Assembly: GCA_026018925.1 (NCBI GenBank)
Contig: JAKSZU010000009.1
Location: 69,800,949-69,864,948, forward strand
Length of the DNA: 64,000 nt
Origin: Tupaia tana
Lineage: Eukaryota; Chordata; Mammalia; Scandentia; Tupaiidae
Direction: 5' to 3'
A model generated the notes under the pieces. It saw only the letters and a program-made list of their open reading frames with translations, had not been told where the DNA came from and did no database searches. Numbering within the stretch: the first letter of the stretch is position 1; every line of letters begins with the position of its first letter. The position numbers and the translations under genes were made by a program. Shown one piece after another: positions 34,390 to 46,754 of this stretch.

Positions 34390-34725
34390 ATACCCAAATA
34401 AAATCAGAATATGGATACACTACAACAGATATCACACATATATGAAAGACTATTAGAGACTATGAACAGCTCTATGGTAATAAAATGGAATGGTGAACCA
34501 CAACACAGGAAAAGAATAAAAACTAATGAAATGAAAATCAAAGGTTCACAACATAATGCAATTTATTTTGTTGAAGATGGTGTATGTGTTAATATCTTTG
34601 ATTTGATTATCAAATATTGCATGAATACTTTGAAAAACCATACTGTACTCTGCAAAGATGTACAAAAATTATGCATAAGCAAGAAATTAAAAGTTTTTTT
34701 AATGTGGCACATACATCACACATAC
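34390..34725 (+). mobile_element. LINE-1 ORF2 piece and 3' UTR end
   Basis: AAATAAAATCAGAATATGG then AACAGATATCACACATATATG belong to ORF2. From 34560 the sequence is a 3' UTR like that at 14160-14290 (TATCAAATATTGCATGAATAC). Confidence 0.6.
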
Positions 34726-34727
34726 AC

Positions 34728-34800
34728 ACAAAGAGACTTCAAAAAGCTTGTGAAAAAATGGAACTATGGTACAAGTTAATTTCGATGCTAAAAATTATTA
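34728..34800. mobile_element. Half of the MITE-like element seen at 8247
   Basis: GACTTCAAAAAGCTTGTGAAAAAATGG aligns with the left part of 8247-8370. The right inverted repeat is missing. Confidence 0.5.
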
Positions 34801-35345
34801 AAATTTTACTAAGATATTGGTGATGATGTGGAGAAATCAGAACTTTTGCACACTGCTGTTGGGAATGCAAAATGTTGCACCTATCAGATGACCAAAAAAA
34901 TCCTAGCAAAGATTTTCATGATGTACATTTTTTTCATTAATCTTTTCAAGACAGCTTGTGCACAAAGGGATTCTGTTCAGCCTTTAAACCAAAAAGAAAA
35001 AAAATATTTTCATTTGTGACAACATGGATAAACCTGAAGGATACTATGTTAAGCAAAGTAATCCAAACACAGAAAGGCAAATGCCACATGATATCATTTA
35101 GATGCGGAATCCAAAATAGTCAAACTCACAGAAGCAGAGGGCAGAATGGTGGTTAACAGGGGTTAAAGGGTCCGAAGGAATAGGGGAGAAGTTGGATAAA
35201 AGATACAAAAATTCAGTTACACATGAGGAGTAAGTTCAAGACATTTATTGTATAACAAGATGATTATGACCTGTAATTACCATATGTCATATATTTAACA
35301 TGGCTAGATTTTAAGTGTTTTCACCACATATAAATAAATATATGA
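34801..35345 (+). mobile_element. LINE-1 ORF2 C-terminus and 3' UTR
   Basis: GATGATGTGGAGAAATC...CACACTGCTGTTGGGAATGC, AACATGGATAAACCTGAAGG and AGCAAAGTAATCCAAACACAG mark an old LINE-1 3' end. Bases 34810-34900 are close to 35635-35730. Confidence 0.75.
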
Positions 35346-35379
35346 GACAGCAGCTGGATTTATTTATTCCATAATATTT

Positions 35380-36495
35380 ACATATTTCAAAACATGATCC
35401 TGCAAACCATAAACATAAAAATTTACTTGCCAACTATAAAAATAAATAAAGTGGGTAATGAACTTGGATAGATATTTCTCAAAAGAAGACACACACACAT
35501 GGCTAACATGAATATGAAAATATTCTCAATATCATGAATTATCAGAGGAATGCAAATGAAAGCCACAATAAGATATGACCTCACACCTGTGAGAATGGCT
35601 GTTATCAAAGAAACAAAAAATAACAGTCAATTACTAGGATGTTGGTGATGATGTGGAGAAAGTGGAACTTTTGCACACTGCTGTTGGGAATGCAAAATGT
35701 TGCATCTATCATATGACCAAAAAAAATCCCTCTTTAGGGATTTTTCTTTTCCAAAACAAATTGAAATAAGGATTTAGAAAAATTGTCCAGAGGTCACATG
35801 TGCTAGAGAGAGGAGAGAGAGAGGGAGAGAGAGATAGAGAGAAACCACTCCCATGAAAGTTGGTCACTCCACAATCCTTACTCCTCCATTTCTACTTTAG
35901 AGATTTTGGTCATACATCCACATGCACCTGACATGATTTTCAAGCCACCAGGTAGACCAAGTAGGATCCAGTCACCTTAACTCTCATGCCACCAAATAGT
36001 CCTGAAATAAAGATTTTCATGTTATGTTCGTTGCAGCACTATTGGCAACAGACAAGATATGTAAGCACCCTAAATGTCCATGGATGGATAATTAGATAAA
36101 GAGTAGTAGTTACATACAATAGAATGTAATTCAGACAAATAAAGAAATCCTGCAATATGTAACAACTTGGGTGAACCTTGACATTATGCTAAATGACATA
36201 AGCCAGTTACAGAAAATAAAGCATGGAATGATTCCACTTATATGAAATATCTAAAATCATCAAATTCATAGACTAAAGAAAGCAGAATCATACTGCCAGG
36301 ATCAAGGGGGAAGAGAGACACAGAAAATTGCAATTAAACCTCAACAGATATAAATTTCCAGTAATGCAAGACGAATAAGCTCTAGAGATTTTGTACACCA
36401 TTGTATATATGTCTAATAAGGTCTTATTTTACACTTATAAAATGTGTTTAAGAGCGTAAATTTTATCATAAGTGTTTTTACAATAAAAAATATAT
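35380..36495 (+). mobile_element. LINE-1 ORF2 C-terminus and 3' UTR, second copy
   Basis: ATTTCTCAAAAGAAGACACAC, GGAATGCAAATGAAAGCCAC and ACTGCTGTTGGGAATGCAA, then after a SINE GCAGCACTATTGGCAAC and CTAAATGTCCATGG, and a 3' UTR up to 36495. Confidence 0.78.
35776..36003 (-). mobile_element. tRNA-derived SINE, old subtype
   Basis: Flanked by GAAATAAGGATTT (35763-35775) and GAAATAAAGATTT (36004-36016). Expanded GA run in the pyrimidine block, strongly diverged head. Confidence 0.85.
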
Positions 36496-36497
36496 AC

Positions 36498-36742
36498 TAC
36501 AGCAGTGTAGTGGTTAAGGCAACTGGATCCCTCATGGTTGATTTCATGGTTCAAGTCCTGAACCCAGAGGCTTGAAAAATATGCCCGGAGCATGTATGCA
36601 CCTGCCCAAGATCCAAGAAAAGAAATGGAGGAGAGGGGTTACAGCATAGCTGTCCCCTGTGGAGGATTCTTTCTTACTTTTATTCTCTCTCTCAGGGTCT
36701 CTCCAGTGAACACATGCACCCTGTGGCAAATGGAAAAAAAAA

Positions 36743-36743
<1 letters not shown>
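36498..36743 (+). mobile_element. tRNA-derived SINE, old subtype
   Basis: CAGCAGTGTAGTGGTTAAGG head, B box GGTTCAAGTCC, CTTGAAAAATATGCCCGG, TGCACCCTGTGGCAAATGG and A-tail, followed by (TG)n at 36744-36776. Confidence 0.85.

Positions 36744-36776
<33 letters not shown>
36744..36776. repeat. (TG)n microsatellite
   Basis: About 16 TG units directly after the SINE A-tail. Confidence 0.95.
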
Positions 36777-36780
<4 letters not shown>

Positions 36781-36799
36781 CTTAAAAATCAGGAAGCAT

Positions 36800-37163
36800 C
36801 CTGGGTAATAGAAATACAAATAAAATGACCATGGGAAAAATAACAAAAAAAGTAGATCCTCACGTGTTCTTTTCTTTCTCTATTCTAAGCACCTTTTGGA
36901 CTTCCCTTGTCCTCCCTGATAAAGGATTGAAAGTTAATTCTCTGGAAAATGTTCTTATATTAATTATATCAGTAAGTAAAAATTTCAACCTGGATTCTGA
37001 GATTTACACTCTTTTGCTTTCCACGTACTGAAAACTGTACCGTCATCCCCCAGGCAGGAGACTAGAAGAGTTTTCTTTCTTATCACTCCTGGAAGAAAAT
37101 CACAGATACTGAAATCAGGAGTTTCCAAATAAAACATCCCAAAGAGATTACATTGAAATCTAC
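36800..37163. other. Unassigned DNA
   Basis: No recognised repeat or gene. It runs into a LINE-1 3' end at 37164 and may be a diverged part of it. Confidence 0.35.
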
Positions 37164-37345
37164 AGTTAAGATTTCAAGTGTTCTCATGACAAAAAAATAA
37201 TGATAAATATATGAAGTAATGCATGTTAATTAAATTGAATTAGCCATCCCACACTGTACACATACTTCAAAACAATGCTTTGTACTATAAATATTTAAAA
37301 ATTTACAATTTCGTTATTATTAAAAATAAATGAATGAATATATTT
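37164..37345 (+). mobile_element. Old LINE-1 3' UTR end
   Basis: TTTCAAGTGTTCTCATGAC, ATAAATATATGAAGTAATGC and CTATAAATATTTAAAAATTTAC are typical of the terminal 150 bp of old LINE-1s. Comparable to 10730-10860. Confidence 0.7.
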
Positions 37346-37365
37346 TAACAGAAAAATCTTTTCTT

Positions 37366-37430
37366 CTTTTTCTTCTCCTTCTTCTTCTTCTTCTTCTTCT
37401 TCTTCTTCTTCTTCATCATCATCTTCTTTA
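37366..37430. repeat. (TTC)n simple repeat
   Basis: About 20 TTC/TCA units between a LINE-1 end and a minus-strand SINE, probably grown from the SINE A-tail. Confidence 0.93.
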
Positions 37431-37609
37431 GGTTTTTGCTATAGTGTGTGTGTGCTGGGGAGAGACATCTCCTCCGGTCTCCTCTTGGGATTTTGGGCAT
37501 GCAGGAATATGTACCCAGTGTGATTTTCAAGCCACTGGGTCTGGGACTCAAACTGTGATAAACCATGTGAGATTCTAGCCCCTTAATCAGCACATCATCT
37601 GCTGGTCCC
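37431..37609 (-). mobile_element. tRNA-derived SINE, internally deleted
   Basis: AGGTTTTTGCTATAG at the left and CTGCTGGTCCCA at the right; part of the middle (pyrimidine block to GGCCATG) is lost. Head is of the old type. Confidence 0.82.
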
Positions 37610-37625
37610 AGAAGAAACCATTCTT

Positions 37626-37892
37626 GGGACCAGCAGTTGGAGTAATGGCTATGTTGCTGGACTCTCATGTAGTCGACTGTGGTTCAAGTCCCAGACCTGG
37701 TGGCTTAAACTCATGTCAGGCACGTGTGTGTGCGTGCCCAATATCCCAAGAGGAGAATGGGGAAGAAGGGATTGTGGTGTGGCAATTCCCCCTGGGGGGT
37801 GATTTCTTGCTTTCTGTCTCTCTGTCTCTATCTTTCTGGTGAGTGCACATGCCCTATACCAAAAACCTCTCCAAAAAAATAAAAATAAAAAA
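37626..37892 (+). mobile_element. tRNA-derived SINE
   Basis: Head GGACCAGCAGTTGGAGTAATGG, B box GGTTCAAGTCC, complete 3' end. Target-site duplication AGAAACCATTCTT at 37613-37625 and 37893-37905. It sits tail-to-tail with the minus-strand SINE at its left. Confidence 0.92.
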
Positions 37893-38194
37893 AGAAACCA
37901 TTCTTATGTTCTCAAAATTCCAATAAACTTTTCAGTCCTGCACTCATATATGACTACAATCAAGCCTTTGTAGCATATAAAAAGAGCCTCTAACATAAAA
38001 GATAGAGGTCAAAACAAATTAATGAAGAAGAATAATAAAAAAATTGTAGGGAACACAGAATATAAAGGAGAATAAAACTATACATGCACATAAAAGTACC
38101 CTTAATATTTATAGCTTGATAAGAGAGAATATTGCAACCATGAAACAATAGAAAGGAACACTGAGAAAATTAAAAAGAACTCTTATATTTTAAA

Positions 38195-39165
38195 AGTATA
38201 ATAGACCTTTCTCTAAATAGCCATTGGATATATGAACTATAATTAGTTCAACACGACTAATTAACAGTTAAACACAAATAAAAAACCACAATGATAGATT
38301 ACCTCATACTTGTTAGAATGCCTATTATTTAAAAAAAAGGCATTGAAAAAAACGTGTTGAGGAGGATGTGAAGATATTAGAATGCTTGTACACTATTGCT
38401 AAAAATGTAAAGTAGTACAGATATTAGGGAAAACAGCACAGAGCTGCCTCGAAAAATTGAAAATTGAACATCCATATGACCCAACAATCATTCTTTTGAG
38501 TATATACCCAAAGGAAATGAAATCAGCACCTCATAAAGATATCTGTACTCAAATATCCATTGCAGTATCATTCAGAATAGCCAAGATATGGAAACAATGT
38601 AAATGTGCATTGGTGGATGACTAGATAAAGAAATTATTTGTATATACAATGTAACATGATTCCTTTTTTAAAAAAAGAAGGAGATCCTCCTATTTGCAAC
38701 ATGTTTAAATCTAGAGGACATTATACTAAGTGAAATAAGCCAAACACAGAAAGAAAAATACTGGATTTTTTCTATTATGTGTATAGTTCTTTTTTTAAAA
38801 AAGTCAAAAACATAGAAATATGGAATAGAATGGCAGTTACAGATCTAGGAGTGGGCAGAGGTAATAAGGGAGGAGGTAAGTCTAAGGGCACAAAGTTTTG
38901 GTTATGCAGAATAAATAAATCCTGGGATTAAAATATAGCATATGGAATATAATTAATATTTTATTATATACTGTAAATTTTCTGAGTAAGTAGATTTGGG
39001 CTGCTCTTCTCATAATAAATAGAGTAACTATGTCAAGGGTTGGGTATATTAAATTACTTACCAATAGTAAGGATTTCAATGTGTATGTACATAAAAATAC
39101 CATGTTGTACACTTTAAATTTATGTGATAATACTTTTTATGAAAAACTCTTAATGTGTTTTATAA
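38195..39165 (+). mobile_element. LINE-1 ORF2 C-terminus and 3' UTR
   Basis: GGAGGATGTGAAGATATTAG, CATATGACCCAACAATC, GAGTATATACCCAAAGGAAATG, GGAAACAATGTAAATGTGC and AAGTGAAATAAGCCAAACAC follow the ORF2 end; an old 3' UTR runs to about 39165. Confidence 0.8.
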
Positions 39166-39191
39166 TATTGTAAGACAGGTATTTTGTTTTT

Positions 39192-39436
39192 TAAGTTATG
39201 CTATAAAGTGCACACACTCTCTAGAGACAGAGAGAAACACAGAGAGAGAGGAAAAGTGAGAATTCACCTCCGAGAAGGAAAGGCCACACCGCAATCCCTT
39301 CTTCTCCATTCTCCTCTTGGGATCTTGGAGCACACATACACAAGCATCCAGTGTGTTTTTCCAGCCACTGCGCCTGTGATTCAATCATTCAGTCAGCTAC
39401 GTGGGATCCAGCTGCTTTAATGTCTATTGCTCCAAG
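39192..39436 (-). mobile_element. tRNA-derived SINE, old subtype
   Basis: GCTATAAAGTGCACACACTC at the left (3' end of the SINE) and a decayed head at the right (GATCCAGCTGCTTTAATG). No clear duplication. Confidence 0.82.
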
Positions 39437-39558
39437 ACACTGTGTTTTTGTTTTTTTTTTTGGGGGGGGGTGAACACTTTTTTAATAGTTTAATTTTATT
39501 TTCAATTTTTTTATTATCTGTTGTTCAGCACTTGCTTCATCCTTCAAGCACATCAGGG

Positions 39559-39751
39559 ATCTTTTTTAATTTTATTTTTTAATGTATTTTACTTTATTTA
39601 CATTCATTCACTTTACATTAATACAGAATACAAAATAATATGGTCCATCCAGAATATACTATATATGGACTCAATCAAGGATATTACCATACATGTTATC
39701 ATTAACAAATAATTTTCTATTTCTTGTTTCTTATTTCATTTTTTGGAGAGG

Positions 39752-39800
<49 letters not shown>

Positions 39801-42310
39801 TTGCTATAGGGCGCATGTGCTCGCCAGACAGACAGAGAGAGACAGAGAGACAGAAAGCGAGAAATCACCACCCGGGGGGATGGCCACACCACAATCCCTT
39901 CTCCTCCATTCTCCTCTAGGGATCTTGGGCACACACGCACATGCGCCTGGCATGAGTTTTAGGCCAGCGGGTCCGGGACGTGAACCGTGGTCGACTACAT
40001 GGGAGTCCAGCAACATAGCCATTACGCTAACTGCTTGTCCCCATTTCTTGTTTCTTATATATTTTGTTTTGTTTTGGTTTCCTCTTGATTCCCTACATGT
40101 CACCCTCTGTCATTTCCCACCCTCCTCCCACACTGTCTCTGGTATCTACAGTTCTTCTCCATGCTCTTTTTTATTCACATTTTATTGACTCACTAAAGAT
40201 CTTAATTAATTTAAAAATGTTCAATAGTAACCACAGCTGACTTATACATATCTATGAACACATGTCTGACTTTAGGCATTAATCTCACTGAGTAAAGTGA
40301 ACATACTATAAAGTAGTACCCATCTGGGGCTATATAGCTTACTGTACTCGTTAAATAGGTATTTTTTAATGGATTTTTAATTTCAAGAAAAACAGTTTTA
40401 GTTTTAATACATCGAAATCAAAAAATGTTAAGAAAAATTTGCTCAAGACTTAAATCCAGGAAAAAGGTTAGGATTCGGTTCAAATAGTAGATAGATGAAC
40501 CTATCAACAGTTCAAGAGAAGACAAAAATCCTTAAATATGGAAATCAAAGCATCCAAGAAAATCAGTAATGTTTTAGTATAAAGTCAAAAAATTCTATTT
40601 CACTAGTTCGGTCTCATGTAATTAATCTCTCTTCAATTGAATTTGCTGTATTCCTGCTGTCTGAACTTTCCATTTAAATTCGGGAAGTTAACATTCAACT
40701 CTGGACTTGCTCTCTTGGTTGTTTTTGTACTCTTATTTCTGTGTGTCTGCCTGTCATTTTCCTGGTAAAGCTTTCCCTTCAGTACTTCTTGAAGAGCTGG
40801 TCTGGTGTTGGTAAATTCTATCAAGTTTTGTTTATCTAAGCATGTTTTTGTCTTTTTGCCCATATGAAAGATAATCTTGCTGAGTCTAGTATTCTTGGTT
40901 GAAATTGTTTTTCGCTTAACGCTTTCAATATATTTTCCCATTCATTCCTTGATCGCATTGTTTCTGATGAGAGGTCTGAGGTTAGCCTGATAGGATATCC
41001 TTTGAAAGTAACTTGATGTTTCTTTTTTGCCAAATTTAGTATCTTGTCTCTCTCTGTGGTTTTGGTCAGTCTGGCCACAGTGTGCCTTGGAGAAGATCTT
41101 CTTGGGCTGATTCTGTGTGGCGCCCTTTGTATTTCTTGGATCTGGATATTTGAGTGCCTCTCTAGGTTTGGAAAGTTTCCAGGATTTCATGGAATAGATT
41201 AACAATGCCCTTATTAGTTTCTTCACCTTCTGGGATACCAATGATGTGGATGTTTGGGCATTTAATAATATCTAGTATTATTCGTATGTTAGAATTTTGA
41301 GGGCTTATTTTCTCAGTCTTTTTGGTGAATTTTTCTCGCTCAGAGCCTCTGTCTTCTACATCTTAGATTTGATCTTCTGCATGATCTAATCTGCTTTTAA
41401 TATTTTCAAGGGAGGTTTTGATTTCCTGTACTGTAGCCTTCATCTTTAATAATTCTGTTTGATTCTTTTTTATCTTTGTATTTCCTCTTTCAGATCATCC
41501 GAAACTTCCTCACCTCCTGGAGCTTATTGTCTCTTTTCTCCTGCATCTTCTGGAGTTTGTTGTTTGTTTTCTCTTGCATCTCTGTTAGCATCATCACTAC
41601 AAATAGTTTAAATTCTTTATCTGACATTTCCATGAGTTCCCTTGGATTGTCCATGAAGGATAAGAGTTATTCTTTTCCCCTATGAAAGAGATATTTCCTT
41701 GATTTCTCATATTTTTTGTGCCTTTGCTGTGGTTTCTGGTCATCTGATGGATTATACATGTTTCCTAGTTTTTGGAGTTAAATCTGAGCATTCAGAGGCA
41801 TGCAGGAGGAGGCGACCTGCAATGTCTAAACAGTATTTATTTTCTCCCTTTGTGCAGCAGATTCAATGGAAATTGAGGATTAATCTGTCCCTAAAACTAT
41901 TGAGATATTTGACTACTGTGCTCCTCCACTTGTCTAGGAAATCAGTGTGTGGAGGCTGAGCAGAAAATTGAGAAAGGTAAAAAGAAAAGGGAAAGGGAAA
42001 GAGAAAAAAAATCAGTAAAAAAGAGAGAGGAAAGAAAAGACAAAAACAATTTTAAAAAAAGGAAAAAAATATTCTAAGCAAAAAATGAAAACCTCTCAGA
42101 ACTCAGACATAGATGGCTGGTGATTGGTTTGTCCTATGAGGGTGGAGGAGAAAGTGAGAATTAGCAAGATAAGAGAGCAACAGAGACTTACAAAGTTTTA
42201 AAAAATTAAAAATAGAAACAGATGTAAAGACACAGGAAAATAAATAGGGTGATCTAACCTGGCTCCTAACTAGATCTAGGGGGCAGGAAGGTGAAATCTG
42301 GGCAGAAGGT
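39559..42310 (-). mobile_element. ORF1-only LINE-1 derivative, possibly composite
   Basis: On the minus strand: leader from about 42310 with a purine tract (41970-42070), broken ORF1 (about 41560-40770) with HQVTFKGYPIRLTSDLSSET, SEKQFQPRIL and EFTNTRPALQEVLKG, then the same departure from LINE-1 (TTGAATGTTAACTTCC type) as at 17673-20454. The tail matches that element down to about 40498, then differs and ends in the 3' UTR type of 27997-28223 with an A-rich end at 39559. A SINE interrupts the tail. No target-site duplication was seen, so the left and right parts may be separate insertions. Confidence 0.6.
39735..40042 (-). mobile_element. tRNA-derived SINE, young subtype, expanded tail
   Basis: The A-tail became (TTTTG)n at 39750-39797. 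Target-site duplication ATTTCTTGTTTCTTAT at 39719-39734 and 40043-40058. 5' end GGGGACAAGCAG on the minus strand. Confidence 0.92.
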
Positions 42311-42715
42311 CTTCAGTGGTCCTAATCAAGACACTAAGTTCTTAAACCCCTCATTCCTATTACAAAAGATTATATAGCTTATACCATTCAATGTGCCAGA
42401 TAAAATGTTAATGAGCTTATTTTCCAGTCTCGTATAACAATAAAATGTTTACTGTTTATACAATAAATCTATTATGGTTGCTGTGCATTAAAGAATGATT
42501 GTTATATACTAGACAGTAGAAACAAGACTTCAGATATTTTGATTTAATCTTTGAAAATTAAGGATTATTAAAGTGGAATTGATTTGTAGTAATTTAAGTA
42601 AATAGCATGAATAAGTCAGCATTAAAATATATTTTTGTCATGACTAAGTTGCTATATTTGTATAGATATTTTTAAAGAACTATTTTATTTATCTAAATTT
42701 ATTTTATTTTATTTT
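42311..42715. other. Unassigned AT-rich DNA
   Basis: No recognised feature; ends in (TTTTA)n that is the tail of the next SINE. Confidence 0.35.
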
Positions 42716-42853
42716 ATTTTGACCAGAGAGGGACAGGTGAGAGAGAGAGATAGAGGAAATGTGAGAAAGCAAACTGTTAGGTCCAGGACTCAAACCATGG
42801 TCGGTCATACGGGAATTCTGTACCCTTAACCACCACACCACCCGCCAGCCCCT
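42716..42853 (-). mobile_element. tRNA-derived SINE, short subtype
   Basis: GACCAGAGAGGGACAGG through GAGAAAGCAAACTG joined directly to TTAGGTCCAGGACTCAAACC, so the GC-rich middle is lacking. The 5' end is GGGGCTGGCGGG on the minus strand. Confidence 0.85.
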
Positions 42854-42868
42854 GTATAGATTATTTAT

Positions 42869-43130
42869 TTATTTATTTTTGTAGAGAGGTTTTTGCTGTA
42901 GGGCACATGCACTTGCCGGAGAGACAGAGAGAAACAGAAAAATAGAAAGTGAGAAATCACCCCCTAGAGGGCATGGCCACACCACAATCCCTTTTCTTCC
43001 ATTCTCCTCTCAGGATTTTGGGCGCGCACACACATGTACCTAGCATTTTAAGCCGCCAGGTGTGATACTCAAACTGCAGTTGACTACGTAGGAGTCCAGT
43101 GATGTAACCATTATGCCATCTTCTGATCCC
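42869..43130 (-). mobile_element. tRNA-derived SINE, full length
   Basis: Target-site duplication TGTATAGATTATTTA (42854-42868) and TGTAAAGATTATTTA (43131-43145). Inserted exactly at the 5' end of the short SINE to its left. Confidence 0.9.
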
Positions 43131-43145
43131 TGTAAAGATTATTTA

Positions 43146-43384
43146 AATTAATTCATATATATTCATTCTGCTGAAACCATATGGTGACAGCATAAATATT
43201 TTGTCACATTTTTATTAAAAGCTTCTTTGCAGCTAATATAACTAACATGGTATTTGTATTTTTCTTCATCTTAGATTATTCCTAGTACAAGATACAAATT
43301 TACAAACTGCTTACCTGTAATAATAGCAATAGTAATGTAAAAGGAAAAAAGCTAAAGAAATCTCTCAAAGTAAAAATGTAGTAT
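43146..43384. other. Unassigned DNA
   Basis: Short AT-rich spacer between SINEs with no recognised feature. Confidence 0.35.
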
Positions 43385-43650
43385 GGGGGCCAGTGGATAG
43401 TTTGGTGGTTAAGGCGCTGGACTCCCATATGGCTGACAGTTCAAGTCCTGACCTGGTGGTTTGAATATTAAGCTGGGCACATGTACATGTGTGCCCAAAA
43501 TCTTGAGAGAAGTATATAGGAAAAGAGATTATAGAATGGCCAACCCCCTTGGAGGGTGATTTCTCATTTCCCCCCTCTCTGTATCTGTCCATCTGTTTCT
43601 CTATATCTTTGGTGAGTGCATGTTCCCTATGGCAAAAACTTTAAAAAGAT
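43385..43650 (+). mobile_element. tRNA-derived SINE, old subtype
   Basis: Head GGGGGCCAGTGGATAGTTTGG with GGTTAAGGCGCTGG, a short deletion over the B box (GACAGTTCAAGTCC), full 3' end CCTATGGCAAAAAC. Probable duplication AAAATGTAGTATG/AAAATATGTAGTG. Confidence 0.87.
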
Positions 43651-43862
43651 AAAATATGTAGTGTGTTGCATTCAAAGTTACAATAGTAAGATAATACACA
43701 GTCAGATTAGTGTTATTTCATGCTTACAGAGGTAGAAATTCTGTCACAAGGAGATAGCTCATGTAATTTAATGACTATTATCTTTAAAAAAGGCAATTTT
43801 CTGTATTTCTGTATCTTCATGGTAAAATTGGTAGTGTTTTAATACTGTCAATATTTGAACAT

Positions 43863-45156
<1,294 letters not shown>

Positions 45157-45171
45157 CTTTATCAGTTGTTT

Positions 45172-45442
45172 GTTTGTTTGTTTTTTTCTTTTCTTTTTTT
45201 GGAGAGGTTTTTGCTATAGGGCGCATGCACTCGCCAGACAGACAGAGAGAGACATAGAGACAGAAAGCGAGAAATCATCCCCCAAGGGGGATGGCCACGC
45301 CGCAATCCCTTCTCCTCTCGGGATCTTGGGCATGCATGCACACGCGTCCGGCATGAGTTTTAAGCCACCGGGTCTGGGACACGAACTGCGGTCGACTATG
45401 TGGGAGTCCAGCAACATAGCCATTACGCTAACTGCTGGTCCC
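45172..45442 (-). mobile_element. tRNA-derived SINE, young subtype
   Basis: Target-site duplication CTTTATCAGTTGTTT at 45157-45171 and 45443-45457. The CTCCATTCTCCTC part is shortened by about 8 bp compared with sister copies. Confidence 0.92.
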
Positions 45443-45529
45443 CTTTATCAGTTGTTTTAAGGAATAGTGAATTTCAAGGACTTGAGTTGGCAGAAACTAA
45501 TACTATAAATGTAATACCTCAAATGCTCT

Positions 45530-45680
45530 GCATGCAGGATAAATCAGTGCCAATCATAATTCCAAAAAGCAAATAATGAAATCTCAAAAAATTAAAACCT
45601 GTAATTTCTAAAACTCCCAAAATCTAAAAAGATCAAAATTCTCAAATTATAATTCTGGAAAAAAATATGTTAAAATCCTT
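45530..45680. repeat. Member of an unnamed AT-rich repeat family (inverted copy at 49350)
   Basis: Repeated AAAATCTxAAAAxAT-type words (TCTCAAAAAATTAAAACC, CCCAAAATCTAAAAAGATC, AAATTCTCAAATTATAATTC). The reverse complement resembles 49350-49530, including ATTTTGATCTTTT. AAATCAGTGCCAAT at its edge matches AAATCAGGGCCAGT at 49517. Likely an old DNA element, not identified. Confidence 0.45.
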
Positions 45681-46036
45681 TAAAATATATGTACACTTTT
45701 TAAATGGGGATTTATCTGAAGAATATACAAATATGACAAAAATTCATAGGCCATATTATACAATAAAATAGATAATGATAACATACATGTTTTTTGCAAG
45801 CAGAAGCATTTAGATGCACTATAAACCATAATTATAAAGAAAGAGGTCAAAAAGAGGCATCTACAAATGCATATCACTATGGGTGGTAAATGTGTGCACT
45901 CGGGTTTGTAATTGCTGTCAAGCAAAATACCCTATCAGATAAACTAAGCCTTTTGAGGAGATAGATCAAAAACCAAGATGGGTCACCACATATTCAGTCA
46001 CCCAAAAGCCTGATATCTCAAGAAAATTTTATCTTT
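45681..46036. other. Unassigned DNA
   Basis: No recognised gene or repeat. Confidence 0.35.
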
Positions 46037-46052
46037 CACAAATGCAGGTGAA

Positions 46053-46343
46053 GGGAACCAGCAGTTAGCGTAATGGCTATGTCGCTGGACTCCCATGTAG
46101 TCGACCGCGGTTTGCGTCCCGGACCCGGTGGCTTAAAACTCACGCTGGGCGCGTGTGCGTGCATGCCCAAGATCCCGAGAGGAGAATGGAGGAGAAGGGA
46201 TTGCGGCGTGACCATCCCCCCTGGGGGGTGATTTCTCGCTTTCTGTCTCTATGTCTCTGTCTGTCTGGCAAGCGCACACGTCCAATAGCGAAAACCTCTC
46301 AAAAAAATAATAATAATAACTAACTAACTAAATAAATAAAAAA
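46053..46343 (+). mobile_element. tRNA-derived SINE, young subtype
   Basis: Intact A box TAGCGTAATGG and near-intact B box (GGTTTGCGTCC). Tail expanded as (AAT)n(AACT)n(AAAT)n. Target-site duplication ACAAATGCAGGTGAAG (46037-46052) and ACAAATGAAGGTGAGC (46344-46359). Confidence 0.92.
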
Positions 46344-46510
46344 CAAATGAAGGTGAGCAAAATGAAGATCTCAGTTTATTGAGGAAGTTTCAAAGTTTGT
46401 ATTTATAGGCACACTGCTTACACAGGTCAACATTTTAATAATACATTTTGTGGAGTAAAATTGAACAAAAATACATACAGTAAATTAGAACTCTTAAAAG
46501 GCTTATGCAA

Positions 46511-46754
46511 CTGGGGTCAGCAGGTAGCGTGGTGGTTAAGACACTAGATCCCACATGGCCAACTGCATAGTTTGGGACCTGGGCTTCCTGCCTTGAAAAA
46601 CATGCCTGGTGCATGTGCATGTGTGCATGCCCAAAATCCTGAGTGGAAAAGGTAGGAGAAGGAATTGGGTCATGGCTATCTTCCCTGCGGGGGTGATTTC
46701 TCATTTTCCCTCTGTCTCTACTTTCTCTCCAGAAAGTGCATGCAACCTATGTCA
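46511..46754 (+). mobile_element. tRNA-derived SINE, old subtype
   Basis: GGGGTCAGCAGGTAGCGTGGTGG head, decayed B box, GAAGTGCATGCAACCTATG-like 3' end. It abuts the target-site duplication of the PSMC1 retrocopy, so the retrocopy landed in this SINE's A-tail. Confidence 0.85.

Noticed and set aside
41476-41959. Plus-strand open frames of 69 and 86 codons
   Set aside because: Antisense of ORF1 and leader of an ORF1-only element.
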